Source: an uncultured Alphaproteobacteria bacterium (GTDB lineage: Bacteria > Pseudomonadota > Alphaproteobacteria > Rs-D84). Taken from it: 64,000 nt of DNA. Position numbers and translations under genes: made by a program. Under the pieces are notes generated by a model. It was given only the letters and a program-made list of their open reading frames with translations. It did not search any database and was not told the origin of the DNA. Position 1 is the first letter of the stretch. Every line of letters begins with the position of its first letter. Below are positions 50,970 to 60,241 of the stretch, one piece after another. The DNA lies in NCBI GenBank assembly GCA_934230415.1, contig CAKQEW010000001.1, positions 62,001 to 126,000 of the forward strand, in the 5' to 3' direction.

Positions 50970-51344
50970 TTATTTTCCCCGTTTTATCTTACCCAAACCG
51001 TTTTTCTTGGCAATGCGCGCACGACGCGCCGAATAGTTTGGTGCAACCATTGGATAATCATCCGGCAACCCCCACTTTGCGCGATATGCCGCCGGCGTCA
51101 GATTATATTTCCGACGAATATACCGACGTAACATCACATGCCATGTTCCATCATTCAAACATTGAATCCTGTCGGGCTGAACCGATGCCCCAATTTGTTC
51201 GGGGGCGCGCACCGACCCACGCAATGTTTCGCGCGCCGACGTCACCGCATCCGCCATGGACAGTCCCGGATTCGCCGCAATTGCCGCCGCCGCCAGGTTC
51301 GCAACCGCCAACGTAAATTCAGAATCTTTATTGTTATTTACCAA
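50970..51344 (-). CDS. MucR/Ros-family transcriptional regulator
   Basis: 124 residues, TTG start with GGGGGA upstream. MucR pattern: D-R-I-Q-C-L-N-D-G-T-W-H-V-M-L-R-R-Y-I-R-R-K-Y, then L-T-P-A-A-Y-R-A-K-W-G-L-P-D-D-Y-P-M-V-A-P-N-Y. The zinc-finger ligands are reduced to a single cysteine, as in some other MucR proteins. The family controls surface polysaccharide, motility and virulence genes in alphaproteobacteria. Its stop codon is one base before the start of the lysozyme-like gene. Confidence 0.85.
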   Translation of the reverse strand: MVNNNKDSEFTLAVANLAAAAIAANPGLSMADAVTSARETLRGSVRAPEQIGASVQPDRIQCLNDGTWHVMLRRYIRRKYNLTPAAYRAKWGLPDDYPMVAPNYSARRARIAKKNGLGKIKRGK

Positions 51345-51426
51345 TTGATAATCCCCCGAAATTTTAATACAGTTATTATATCACAAAATAAACAATAAAT
51401 AAAATCAAAGTAAAACACAGAACAAC

Positions 51427-52707
51427 ATGCCAAACGAAACCAGACCACTTGCGGACTTAATGCGTCCCCAGACGATTGACGACGTTATCGGCCAGCGCCA
51501 GCTGCTGGGTGAAAACGGCCTGGTGCGCCGCATGGTTGACAATCATAAATTATCAAACCTGATTTTGTGGGGGCCACCCGGATGTGGAAAAACCACAATC
51601 GCACGCGCGTTGGCAAATTCTGTGGATATGGATTTTGTGCCAATGTCGGCGGTATTTTCTGGAACGGCCGATATTAAAAAGGCGATGGAAACCGCGCGTT
51701 TGAATCGCAACCTGGGGCGCAATACATTACTGTTCATTGACGAAATCCACCGTTTTAATAAAACACAACAGGATACCCTGTTACCATATCTGGAAGATGG
51801 CACTGTGGTATTCATGGGTGCAACCACCGAAAACCCCAGTTTTAATTTAAACAACGCGTTATTGTCACGATGCCATGTGGGCGTGCTGTCGGGATTATCA
51901 CGTGATGATTTAATGGAACTGATTAATCGTGCCGAAAAATTTACCGGCAAAAAATTACCATTAAATGAGGGTGCGCGCACACACCTGGCCGAAATTGCCG
52001 ATGGCGATGCGCGATTTTTGCTGAATACAATTGAATATTTAATTAATGCGAATTTTTCATCTGAACTGGACCCAGATGGTCTGGATGCGGCGATTCAAAA
52101 ACGTGCACCATTATCTGATAAATCAGGCGACGAACACTATAACCTGATTTCGGCGGTGCATAAATCATTGCGCGCATCAGACACCGATGCGGCACTGTAT
52201 TGGACGGCACGAATGATGACATCTGGCCAGGATCCGATGTATCTGTTTCGGCGTCTGGCACGCTTTGCAATGGAAGATGTCGGCCTGGCCGATCCAAACG
52301 CAATGCAAATCGCCCTGTCCGCGTGGCAACTGTACGAACGCATGGGCAGTCCAGAGGGCGACTTGGCACTGACCGAACTGGTAATATACCTGGGGACGGC
52401 ACCAAAAAGCACCGGAAATTATCGCGCACAAAATGCGGCATACGCCGCCGCCCGCGCAACAGGCAGTCTGATGCCACCAAAAAATATCCTGAACGCGCCA
52501 ACAAAAATGATGAAAGACATGGGATATGGCGCCGGATACATTTATGAACCAGATACCGCATCCGGGTTTTCGGGTCAAAATTGTTTCCCAGAATCAATGC
52601 CACGGCAAAAATTCTATACCCCGGTTGAACGCGGATTTGAACGCGAAATTAAAAAGCGCTTGGAATACTGGGACGCACTGCGCGAAAAACTGAACGCGAA
52701 AAAATAA
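51427..52707 (+). CDS. rarA: Replication-associated recombination protein RarA (MgsA)
   Basis: 426 residues. AAA+ ATPase: Walker A W-G-P-P-G-C-G-K-T-T near 49-58, Walker B F-I-D-E-I-H-R-F, then the RarA-specific C-terminal tetramerisation region (S-A-V-H-K-S-L-R-A-S-D, P-M-Y-L-F-R-R-L, and a final R-E-I-K-K-R-L-E-Y-W). It acts at stalled forks with SSB. Stands alone, divergent from mucR. Confidence 0.95.
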   Translation: MPNETRPLADLMRPQTIDDVIGQRQLLGENGLVRRMVDNHKLSNLILWGPPGCGKTTIARALANSVDMDFVPMSAVFSGTADIKKAMETARLNRNLGRNTLLFIDEIHRFNKTQQDTLLPYLEDGTVVFMGATTENPSFNLNNALLSRCHVGVLSGLSRDDLMELINRAEKFTGKKLPLNEGARTHLAEIADGDARFLLNTIEYLINANFSSELDPDGLDAAIQKRAPLSDKSGDEHYNLISAVHKSLRASDTDAALYWTARMMTSGQDPMYLFRRLARFAMEDVGLADPNAMQIALSAWQLYERMGSPEGDLALTELVIYLGTAPKSTGNYRAQNAAYAAARATGSLMPPKNILNAPTKMMKDMGYGAGYIYEPDTASGFSGQNCFPESMPRQKFYTPVERGFEREIKKRLEYWDALREKLNAKK

Positions 52708-52710
52708 TTA

Positions 52711-53415
52711 TCAGAACAAAATGTTCACCTGGGCGCCGACCTGGATATCATCACTTTCGTATTCATAGTCAATGTGACCGATATACTGGGTGCGACCATA
52801 TTGGCGAACAAATTTCGCACCGACCCATTCCTGGTCATAATCTGGATTGGTTGCCTTGCGCCATGTGAAATTCATACCGATGCGCATATCATTATCCAGG
52901 CGAAAGTACACCTCTGGCGTCATGTCAATAAATGACATTCCGCGCGTATCATCAAATACCCAGCTGGATTTCACCGTACCCGCCAACGTTACACCCGCCC
53001 ACTGGCGACCGAAACGCAACCCGGCATAATATGTTGAATCCGCAAAGTTTGGTGTGCGCACATGCGACGAACCACCGAACTTAAATCCAAATAAAATATC
53101 TGAAATTATATTCCCGGACATCCCGGCACGATACACCCCGCCCAGGTCAATACTGGAAAAACCATCTTCGTCGCCATCAAAGTCCAATTGATAATGTATA
53201 TTCGCCCCCAGCGACAGACGATCATTAACACCATATGACAACGATTGCCCGGCGCGTAATATATCGTCCCAATACGTCACTGTGGATTGCGACAATATTT
53301 CTTCGCGTGATAACATATACAACGGGTCGGCCGTATCACGCGCCAAAACATCATTTGCACGCGCCGCGCCAAACATTGATAAAACAATAAATGCCCCTGA
53401 TATTAATTTGCGCAT
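52711..53415 (-). CDS. Outer-membrane beta-barrel protein
   Basis: 234 residues from the ATG at 53415 (GGGGGCGG upstream; the in-frame start at 53478 is cysteine-rich and lacks a ribosome binding site). Signal peptide (RKLISGAFIVLSMFGAARA). Strands with alternating pattern: L-S-L-G-A-N-I-H-Y-Q-L, Y-Y-A-G-L-R-F-G-R, W-V-G-A-K-F-V, ending V-G-A-Q-V-N-I-L-F with terminal Phe. Probably a porin-like protein. Function unknown. Confidence 0.75.
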   Translation of the reverse strand: MRKLISGAFIVLSMFGAARANDVLARDTADPLYMLSREEILSQSTVTYWDDILRAGQSLSYGVNDRLSLGANIHYQLDFDGDEDGFSSIDLGGVYRAGMSGNIISDILFGFKFGGSSHVRTPNFADSTYYAGLRFGRQWAGVTLAGTVKSSWVFDDTRGMSFIDMTPEVYFRLDNDMRIGMNFTWRKATNPDYDQEWVGAKFVRQYGRTQYIGHIDYEYESDDIQVGAQVNILF

Positions 53416-53485
53416 AATCCGCCCCCATATGTTCACGCAAAATTGTGGCCGCGCGCACCCACGCGACCAACAACACAATTATATA

Positions 53486-54715
53486 TTAAAATTGGAATGT
53501 CGCCTGGACGCCCACAGTCGTTTCACTGTAACTGCTGACATCTGCGACACCATGTTTTACCCAGCTGTCTGCATAAACACCCGGTGTTTCTGTTTCGGCG
53601 CCAAATACATAGTAATCCAATTTTTTATCATCGGCACTGTCATACACAGATGTTTTCGCATACAGGTTCAATGCAAACCAATCATTCGGTTGCCAACCAA
53701 TTGCCGCCTTTAATGACGCCTGGTTGTGCCAGTCATAGCTGCCAAACACACCTTCCAGATTGAATGTCCAATCTTCGTCCAGAACCGTGAACATACCCAA
53801 CCCGCCTTCCAGGTACACAGCATTGCTGACATCTGTTTTATATGCCAAGAACAACGCCTGGTTATGTCCATCTGTTGTTATGCCGTTGATACCGGCACCA
53901 TATGAATTACCATCAAAATCCACATACCATCCACGGGCCAAACCATAAATTGTGGAACGTGCAATTTTGTACCCGGCCTTGATATCCAAAATGAAATTAT
54001 TTGCAACATCTTTCTGATGCTGGAAATACGCCGATGCGGTTGCAATCCAATTCGTGTTATCAACAAAACGCCACTGGGCACCCAATCCAAACATGTTCAG
54101 GCCATTGTCATCCATTTCATCGTCTGGTGCGGTTGACCAATCAAATTTATATTTTGTTGAATCATATTTCAGCATACCCAAAACAGCGATATGATCCGTG
54201 ATACCGTAACTGAAATCTTCCTTTACTGAAAACTGGGTCATGTCCCACTTTGCCTTGGTATCTGTGATATCAAACCCGGCCAGCGGTGTAAATTTCATAT
54301 CAAATGAATTTGTACCATACGCCAATTCTGTAACAGAACCAAATTTTCCACCCAACGGCTGAAAGAACGGATGCGCCAGGTAATATTTACGCTTTAATTC
54401 TGTGCGTAATGTCTCTGCGCGACTGGTGCGCACCGTTGCGGTTTGTGCACTGCGACCAGAATCATATTGTTTGTACAACGCGCTGCGATTTTGGGGCGCG
54501 GTGTAATATGTATTCTTGCCCGTTGTTGAATTATACGTACGTGTTGTGGTACGTGTCTGATATTTCTGGTAATTAACATTTGTGCGGGCGCGCACCGCCG
54601 GCTGGGATGAAAAATCCACACTGGACGCGGCGCGTGTACCACTGTTTGTTGCGGCAACCGCTGGCGCGATTCCAACTAACGCCGCCAGTACAAATACAGA
54701 TATCTGCTTTTTCAT
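53486..54715 (-). CDS. Large outer-membrane beta-barrel protein
   Basis: 409 residues. Signal peptide (KKQISVFVLAALVGIAPAVAA), then a Thr/Ser/Tyr-rich N-terminal region (about 25-100), and a barrel with repeated aromatic strands (G-L-G-A-Q-W-R-F-V, F-I-L-D-I-K-A-G-Y-K, G-L-A-R-G-W-Y-V-D-F), ending V-G-V-Q-A-T-F-Q-F. It may form an operon with the following barrel gene (70-bp gap). No named family. Confidence 0.75.
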   Translation of the reverse strand: MKKQISVFVLAALVGIAPAVAATNSGTRAASSVDFSSQPAVRARTNVNYQKYQTRTTTRTYNSTTGKNTYYTAPQNRSALYKQYDSGRSAQTATVRTSRAETLRTELKRKYYLAHPFFQPLGGKFGSVTELAYGTNSFDMKFTPLAGFDITDTKAKWDMTQFSVKEDFSYGITDHIAVLGMLKYDSTKYKFDWSTAPDDEMDDNGLNMFGLGAQWRFVDNTNWIATASAYFQHQKDVANNFILDIKAGYKIARSTIYGLARGWYVDFDGNSYGAGINGITTDGHNQALFLAYKTDVSNAVYLEGGLGMFTVLDEDWTFNLEGVFGSYDWHNQASLKAAIGWQPNDWFALNLYAKTSVYDSADDKKLDYYVFGAETETPGVYADSWVKHGVADVSSYSETTVGVQATFQF

Positions 54716-54775
54716 ACTAAAAAACTCCTTGTCTTGATGGGTTAATTATACCACAACACGCCCCCATAAAAAAGT

Positions 54776-54805
54776 ATAAAAATACCGGCAATTGCCGGTA
54801 TTTTT
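54776..54805 (-). terminator. Terminator after ftsK
   Basis: AATACCGGC / GCCGGTATT hairpin (54781-54802) with an AATT loop, T and A tracts on either side; 3 bp past the ftsK stop. Confidence 0.8.
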
Positions 54806-54808
54806 TAC

Positions 54809-57058
54809 CTATAAAATATGCCGTTTGTTATTGGCATCTGGCGGACTGACAATGCCTTCTTGTTCCATACGTTCCATAAACCCGGCCGCCTTGTTATACC
54901 CGATTTGCAAACGGCGTTGGATATACGAAATCGTCGGTTTTTTATCACGCAAAACGCATTCCTTGGCCTGGGTGTACAGGTCGGCATCTTTGTCGCCCTT
55001 GGCCGCCGGCATACCCGGAATTGCCGCCCCACCCGCGACGCCACCATCGTCGCCATCGGTGATACCCTCTACATAATCTGGGGCCTGTTGCGCGCGCAAG
55101 AAATTACCAACGCGTGTCATTTCTTCGTCTGATATAAATGCGCCATGGATACGCACCGGAACACGTCCAGCCTCGCTGAACAACATGTCGCCACACGCCA
55201 ACAGGTTTTCAGCACCCTTTTCACCCAATGTTGTCATAGAGTCAATATTACTGCGCGCCTGGAACGAAATACGTGTCGGGAAATTCGCCTTGATAACACC
55301 GGTAATTGTTGTCGCGTCTGGACGCTGGGTCGCCATGACCAGGTGGATACCGGCCGCACGCGCCTTTTGCGCAATACGCTGAACACACGCCTCTACATCT
55401 TTGCGCGCCAGGCTCATCAGGTCGGCAACCTCGTCAATAACTATGACGATGTACGGCATATCTGACAAGTCAACTTCCTGGGTTTCAAACAGCAATTCAC
55501 CCGTTTCTTCGTCTGTGCCAACGGCGACCTGGCGTGTGATTTTTTCACCACTGGCCCGCTTTGCCGCAACGATTTCATTGTAACTTTCAATATTACGCGC
55601 ATTAACCAGTTGCAGCTGTTTATAGCGATCCTCCATCTCACGAACGGCCCATTTCAGTGCATTGACCGCCGCATTTGGATCCAATTTTACAATCGGCGTT
55701 ATCAAGTGCGGTATATCATCCCAGAATCCAAAATCAACACCCTTTGGATCAATAATCATCAGTTTGCATTTATCCGGTGTAAAATGATAAACGATGGACA
55801 TAATGATTGACTGAACAAACACTGATTTACCGGAACCCGTGCGCCCTGCAATCAACATATGTGGCATTTTTGCCAAATCAAAATACATATAATTACCGCC
55901 GATATCCACGCCCAACGCCAATGGAATCTTGTATTTTGATGTGCGGAACGTTTCACTTTCCACCAGTCCGCGGAACCGCACCGTCTGGCGTTTCAGATTC
56001 ACCATTTCAACACCAATCAGCGGTGTCCCCGGAATATGTGCAATACGGATATTTTCAGTTGCCATCGCACGTGTCATATCCTTGACAGTCTTGCTGACAT
56101 CAACCATGCGGGTACCACTGTCCGGCATAAATTCGTACAATGTAACGATTGGTCCGGGACGAATACCGACAACCTTGCCATGAACATTGTATTCGGCAAA
56201 ATGCACCTCCATCGCGGATGCATTGCTTTTCAGTTCTGGGGTAACAACACTCTTGCCAAAATTAGACCGTTCCAAGAACGCCGGATCTGGCAATTCAAAT
56301 TCATCTGACGCATTGTGACGCACGGCGCGGGTACGTGATTTTTTCACCGCGCGGCGCGCCGGACGCGCGGGCGTGGTGTCATCTGCATCATCGTCTGAAT
56401 CTGTATCATCATCTGTGGTATCTGCATCTGACTCATCATATTCTGTATCACCATCATCTGTGACCACCGGACGTGCCAAATGAAACACCGACAACACTAA
56501 ACGCACCGCGCGCGAAACCGACCGCACAACCGCACGAATATGCGACCATTTAATATGCAATATCACGCATGCGAACCAGAAAAATGCCGCCAGCGACAAT
56601 ACACCCACTGCGACCGCCCACGCGCCAATAAAACGCGTAACATCATATGATACAATCGCGCCTAACATACCCCCAAATACACCACGTGGTACCATCATGC
56701 CGAAACCGGCACACCCCAGGCACAGCGCAATAAACATGCGCAGGAAATTATATTCTGGCGCAATATCATCCGTCCAATTTGCCAAACGCCCCAACCCCAT
56801 GCGCGCCACACACAACAACACGAACAACGCCGGCACAAATCCAAACATATATTCCATGAACGCCGCAACATTACCAACAACCGATTGCGTGCCAAACGTA
56901 CTGGCCGTGGCAAAACCATCCAGATACACATCCAAAAACACCAACGCAAAAATAATCCACAACGCCAGTGCCAATGCGATGCCACCGAATGCGCGTCGCG
57001 TAATATTCTTTAATGCCCCGGAAATACTGTCCGGTAAAAATTTTATTTTTCCTTCCAT
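54809..57058 (-). CDS. ftsK: DNA translocase FtsK
   Basis: 749 residues. Four N-terminal transmembrane helices (to about 175), then a short linker with an acidic Asp/Thr run (about 205-230). The motor domain has Walker A G-R-T-G-S-G-K-S and Walker B Y-I-V-I-V-I-D-E-V-A-D-L-M. The C-terminal gamma winged helix (K-P-T-I-S-Y-I-Q-R-R-L-Q-I-G-Y-N-K-A) would read KOPS-type sequences. It segregates chromosome termini at the division septum. The linker is short compared with E. coli FtsK. Confidence 0.96.
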   Translation of the reverse strand: MEGKIKFLPDSISGALKNITRRAFGGIALALALWIIFALVFLDVYLDGFATASTFGTQSVVGNVAAFMEYMFGFVPALFVLLCVARMGLGRLANWTDDIAPEYNFLRMFIALCLGCAGFGMMVPRGVFGGMLGAIVSYDVTRFIGAWAVAVGVLSLAAFFWFACVILHIKWSHIRAVVRSVSRAVRLVLSVFHLARPVVTDDGDTEYDESDADTTDDDTDSDDDADDTTPARPARRAVKKSRTRAVRHNASDEFELPDPAFLERSNFGKSVVTPELKSNASAMEVHFAEYNVHGKVVGIRPGPIVTLYEFMPDSGTRMVDVSKTVKDMTRAMATENIRIAHIPGTPLIGVEMVNLKRQTVRFRGLVESETFRTSKYKIPLALGVDIGGNYMYFDLAKMPHMLIAGRTGSGKSVFVQSIIMSIVYHFTPDKCKLMIIDPKGVDFGFWDDIPHLITPIVKLDPNAAVNALKWAVREMEDRYKQLQLVNARNIESYNEIVAAKRASGEKITRQVAVGTDEETGELLFETQEVDLSDMPYIVIVIDEVADLMSLARKDVEACVQRIAQKARAAGIHLVMATQRPDATTITGVIKANFPTRISFQARSNIDSMTTLGEKGAENLLACGDMLFSEAGRVPVRIHGAFISDEEMTRVGNFLRAQQAPDYVEGITDGDDGGVAGGAAIPGMPAAKGDKDADLYTQAKECVLRDKKPTISYIQRRLQIGYNKAAGFMERMEQEGIVSPPDANNKRHIL

Positions 57059-57102
57059 AACGTGGTTATTTTATCATAAAAAAAACAAAAGTGTTAGTGC
57101 TT

Positions 57103-57125
57103 TAAAAACGCGCCACATGGGCGCG
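57103..57125 (-). terminator. Terminator after the PAP2 gene
   Basis: CGCGCC / GGCGCG hairpin with a 5-base loop, followed by TTTTT on the minus strand. Seven bases past the stop. Confidence 0.65.
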
Positions 57126-57131
57126 AATAAA

Positions 57132-57809
57132 TTACCGTTTTAATTGCCATTTGACCAAATCAGCCATCGCCATACCAATAAACGCCCCCAGGATAACATC
57201 TGTGGGCCAATGCGCCCCATATGCGACACGCGACGCGCCGATAATGATGGCCAATGTCCACGTAAACCATTTCACACGTGGCGCCAACATCCCCAACATA
57301 ACCAGCCCCGCAAATGATGCAACCGTATGTCCAGACGGCATGGAATTAAACGCCCATTCATTTGACAACGGATAAAAACCGGTCAGGCCCAGGGCCTCGT
57401 AAAAAATGGGACGGGCACGCCCAATCAACACCTTTAACACCTTGGCAACGATGGATGCCGACAGCACAGAGCAAAATATAAAAAACGCATAACTACTCTT
57501 TGTTTTTTCTATAAAATCACGCAAAAACACCCGAATACTAAACTGATTTCTGTCGTTTCTGTATCTGGGTATTGAATTTACGACCTTTTTACTATAAAAA
57601 ACACACATCGTGACGAATGATACGATAATCCACACCTTGGCATCAAAAATCGCATCAAACAGTCCCCACAACCCACAATTAAATTGACGCATCCACAGGT
57701 ACAACGGCGCATCAAACCACAGCACCCCACACACGACCAGCGCCATCGTTACTGCCGCGCCCCATGCCAATAATTTCCATTTCATTTTATTATCTGGTGT
57801 TAAAAACAT
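57132..57809 (-). CDS. PAP2-family membrane phosphatase
   Basis: 225 residues from the ATG at 57809 (AGGGCGG upstream); an in-frame ATG at 57830 overlaps the protease gene. Membrane helices with the acid-phosphatase motifs K-V-L-I-G-R-A-R-P, M-P-S-G-H-T, and S-R-V-A-Y-G-A-H-W-P-T-D. Family members dephosphorylate undecaprenyl pyrophosphate or phosphatidylglycerol phosphate; a role in envelope lipid recycling is likely. Start 10 bp after the stop of the upstream gene. Confidence 0.9.
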   Translation of the reverse strand: MFLTPDNKMKWKLLAWGAAVTMALVVCGVLWFDAPLYLWMRQFNCGLWGLFDAIFDAKVWIIVSFVTMCVFYSKKVVNSIPRYRNDRNQFSIRVFLRDFIEKTKSSYAFFIFCSVLSASIVAKVLKVLIGRARPIFYEALGLTGFYPLSNEWAFNSMPSGHTVASFAGLVMLGMLAPRVKWFTWTLAIIIGASRVAYGAHWPTDVILGAFIGMAMADLVKWQLKR

Positions 57810-57819
57810 TTTATCCGCC

Positions 57820-59331
57820 CTATTTTGCAATCAATGAATTATAAATCTTTTTTTCCGTCAGTATTTTTGCCGCCACCGCCGATGACAATGCATCTTCATC
57901 TGCGCCACTGGTGATAACCGGACAACCACGACGGATTGTATCCGCGGCAACATCTGTTTCACGATTAAAATCACGCGCATTAAAATCATCGTTTACAACA
58001 TTCAAGAAAAACGCATCTTGTTGCGCACTGCTGCGAATATTAGATAAACACACAATCGGAAACACACCGCGTCCATCAATTGCGCGCCCTGTTCCCGTCT
58101 TGATTGATTTATTTAATAATTCCAATGCGCCACCATTATTTAAATCCAGGCGACTTGCGATACGCGCACTGCCCGCTGTTGGTGTACCGACCAGCACCCC
58201 GCGTTCATATTCATAGAATGCGGCCGCCAGTGCCTCTGCGGTGCCACGCGTCTGGTTAGATACCAGAACAACAACAGGAACATCTGTGATGGCATTACCA
58301 CCGGGTATAACTTCTACTTCGGCCTGGGCGGTTTCGGCAATACGCATAACCGGACGCGCACCAATAAACAGCCCCCCCAGTTTGGCCGCCGCGCGTGGCG
58401 CATCCCCGGACGCAACACGCAAATCCAGAACAATTCCGCCAATATTCGGATATTTTGCCAACGCTTCATTAACAATGGATACGGCGTTATCAGACACGTT
58501 ATGCACAATGATTTCCAGAACATCGCCCGTATCTGTTCCAACGCCAGCACGGTGCACCACATCCGCATCGGCCAATACGATTGTTGCACGACGCAGCACA
58601 ACATTGCGCACACCCGACGGCGTTAACAATTTAACCTTGGCCGTGCCGGAATTAAAGCCATCCAAAAATCCCGCAATATCATCATCAGACATTTCTGACA
58701 CTGCGCGACCATTAATTTCGGCGATTAAATCACCATCATGAATTCCGGCCGCATCGGCGGGCGAACCTGCAAATACACCATGCACACGAAATTCACCACG
58801 CACATCACGCACACCGGTCAAACCAACACTGGTCAATATGCGTCCATCATCATACAATTCGGCATCACGTGAATAGATATAGCGACCATTTTCATCAATC
58901 CCGCGTATTAATGCATCAACCACCGACTGGTAAATTTCAGACGTGTTTGCATTATGAAACGCAACATCGTTTTCACGCAATTTCAGAATCATTGCCGTTG
59001 TAATTTCGCCAAAGCCATTCCAATCGCCACTGCGCGGACGTGGATAATTTGCAATAATCTCGTCCCCCCAGACCATAACCACACGATTATCAGTCGCCGC
59101 AATATGCGCGTTTTTGTTCAGTGATTCCAGACTTTCAATCGCAACATTTATGTTTTTGCCCGCCCATTTCACGTTATCCAGTTTTTCATAGATTTCCGCA
59201 AATGTTTTGGACATATCCACAACGTTTATACCGTCTTGGACCGGTTCATCGTCAAAGAATAAACCATCTGCGCATGCCGGAATTGTCGCCACAGCCAAAC
59301 ATAAAATGATAAATATTTGTCTTATTCGCAT
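57820..59331 (-). CDS. S41 (C-terminal processing) protease homologue, probably inactive
   Basis: 503 residues. Export signal (RIRQIFIILCLAVATIPAC, with possible lipobox Cys20). PDZ domain around 175-240 (G-S-P-A-D-A-A-G-I-H-D-G-D-L-I). The S41 core follows with I-V-L-D-L-R-V-A-S-G and V-V-V-L-V-S-N-Q-T-R-G-T-A-E-A-L-A-A-A. The catalytic Ser of the family's S-A-S-A-S-E is replaced (T-R-G-T-A-E), and the Lys of G-E-P-T-F-G-K-G is Ser (G-T-P-T-A-G-S-A). I infer a pseudoprotease or one using a shifted residue. Paired with the PAP2 gene. Confidence 0.8.
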   Translation of the reverse strand: MRIRQIFIILCLAVATIPACADGLFFDDEPVQDGINVVDMSKTFAEIYEKLDNVKWAGKNINVAIESLESLNKNAHIAATDNRVVMVWGDEIIANYPRPRSGDWNGFGEITTAMILKLRENDVAFHNANTSEIYQSVVDALIRGIDENGRYIYSRDAELYDDGRILTSVGLTGVRDVRGEFRVHGVFAGSPADAAGIHDGDLIAEINGRAVSEMSDDDIAGFLDGFNSGTAKVKLLTPSGVRNVVLRRATIVLADADVVHRAGVGTDTGDVLEIIVHNVSDNAVSIVNEALAKYPNIGGIVLDLRVASGDAPRAAAKLGGLFIGARPVMRIAETAQAEVEVIPGGNAITDVPVVVLVSNQTRGTAEALAAAFYEYERGVLVGTPTAGSARIASRLDLNNGGALELLNKSIKTGTGRAIDGRGVFPIVCLSNIRSSAQQDAFFLNVVNDDFNARDFNRETDVAADTIRRGCPVITSGADEDALSSAVAAKILTEKKIYNSLIAK

Positions 59332-59364
59332 ATTCCAATTCCCCCCACGCGCAGATTATTCATA

Positions 59365-60228
59365 TTAATATTTTGTTTCACGCAAATTAAAGTGATACAA
59401 AACAACGTTTGAAATATAAATACTGGTCAATGTGCCCATCACAACCGAAAATGTCATCGCAATGGCGAATTCCTGTAACATCACACCGCCCCAGAAATAC
59501 AGGCCGACCATCGCCAGTATCGTGGACAAACTGGTCATAATCGTACGATGCAACATTTCATTAACCGACAGGTCAATCAGGTCATTCATTGGCATCTTGT
59601 GATATTGTTTAATATTTTCATCAATTCGGTCATAATTCACAACCTTGTCATTAATAGAATACCCAATACCCATCAGAATAACCGCAATGGATGTCTGGTT
59701 AAATTCCAATCCTGTGATTGAAAAGAACCCGAACATCAATATAAAGTCCAACACCAATGATACAAACGAACCAACCGCATATCCGCCACGATAACGAATC
59801 CAGATATACACACTCATTAACACGAACGATACCAGAATTGCCAAGATACCGCCCCGCACCAATTCGCCACCGATTTTCGGTCCAACGATTTGTACCTGGG
59901 AATATTCAACCTTGTTGCCCAGTATTTGTTTAATTTCGGCAACACGCGTGTTTTGCTGGGCATCCGTTGCCCCCTTGGGCAAACCAACGCGCACCAAAAT
60001 CGCATTATTATCCACAGATTGCAATTCCGGACTGAACGCGGCCAGGTCACTGCGCATTTTATCAATGGTATAATCGGCAACAATCGGTTTTACCTCCATT
60101 GAAATGCCACCGGCAAAATCAATACCGTAATTCAATCCACGTGTCAGCAATGACACCACAGAAATCAGAACCAATACAGCCGAAACCCAGTACGACAGTT
60201 TCCGATACTTCATAAAACGAAATTTCAT
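59365..60228 (-). CDS. secF: Protein translocase accessory subunit SecF
   Basis: 287 residues from the ATG at 60228 (AAAGGGC upstream). Six transmembrane helices with the SecF hallmarks G-I-D-F-A-G-G near 40, S-I-A-V-I-L-M-G-I-G-Y-S-I-N-D, and R-T-I-M-T-S-L-S-T. With SecD it uses proton motive force to complete protein export. 13 bp after secD. Confidence 0.95.
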   Translation of the reverse strand: MKFRFMKYRKLSYWVSAVLVLISVVSLLTRGLNYGIDFAGGISMEVKPIVADYTIDKMRSDLAAFSPELQSVDNNAILVRVGLPKGATDAQQNTRVAEIKQILGNKVEYSQVQIVGPKIGGELVRGGILAILVSFVLMSVYIWIRYRGGYAVGSFVSLVLDFILMFGFFSITGLEFNQTSIAVILMGIGYSINDKVVNYDRIDENIKQYHKMPMNDLIDLSVNEMLHRTIMTSLSTILAMVGLYFWGGVMLQEFAIAMTFSVVMGTLTSIYISNVVLYHFNLRETKY

Positions 60229-60241
60229 AACTTTGCCCTTT

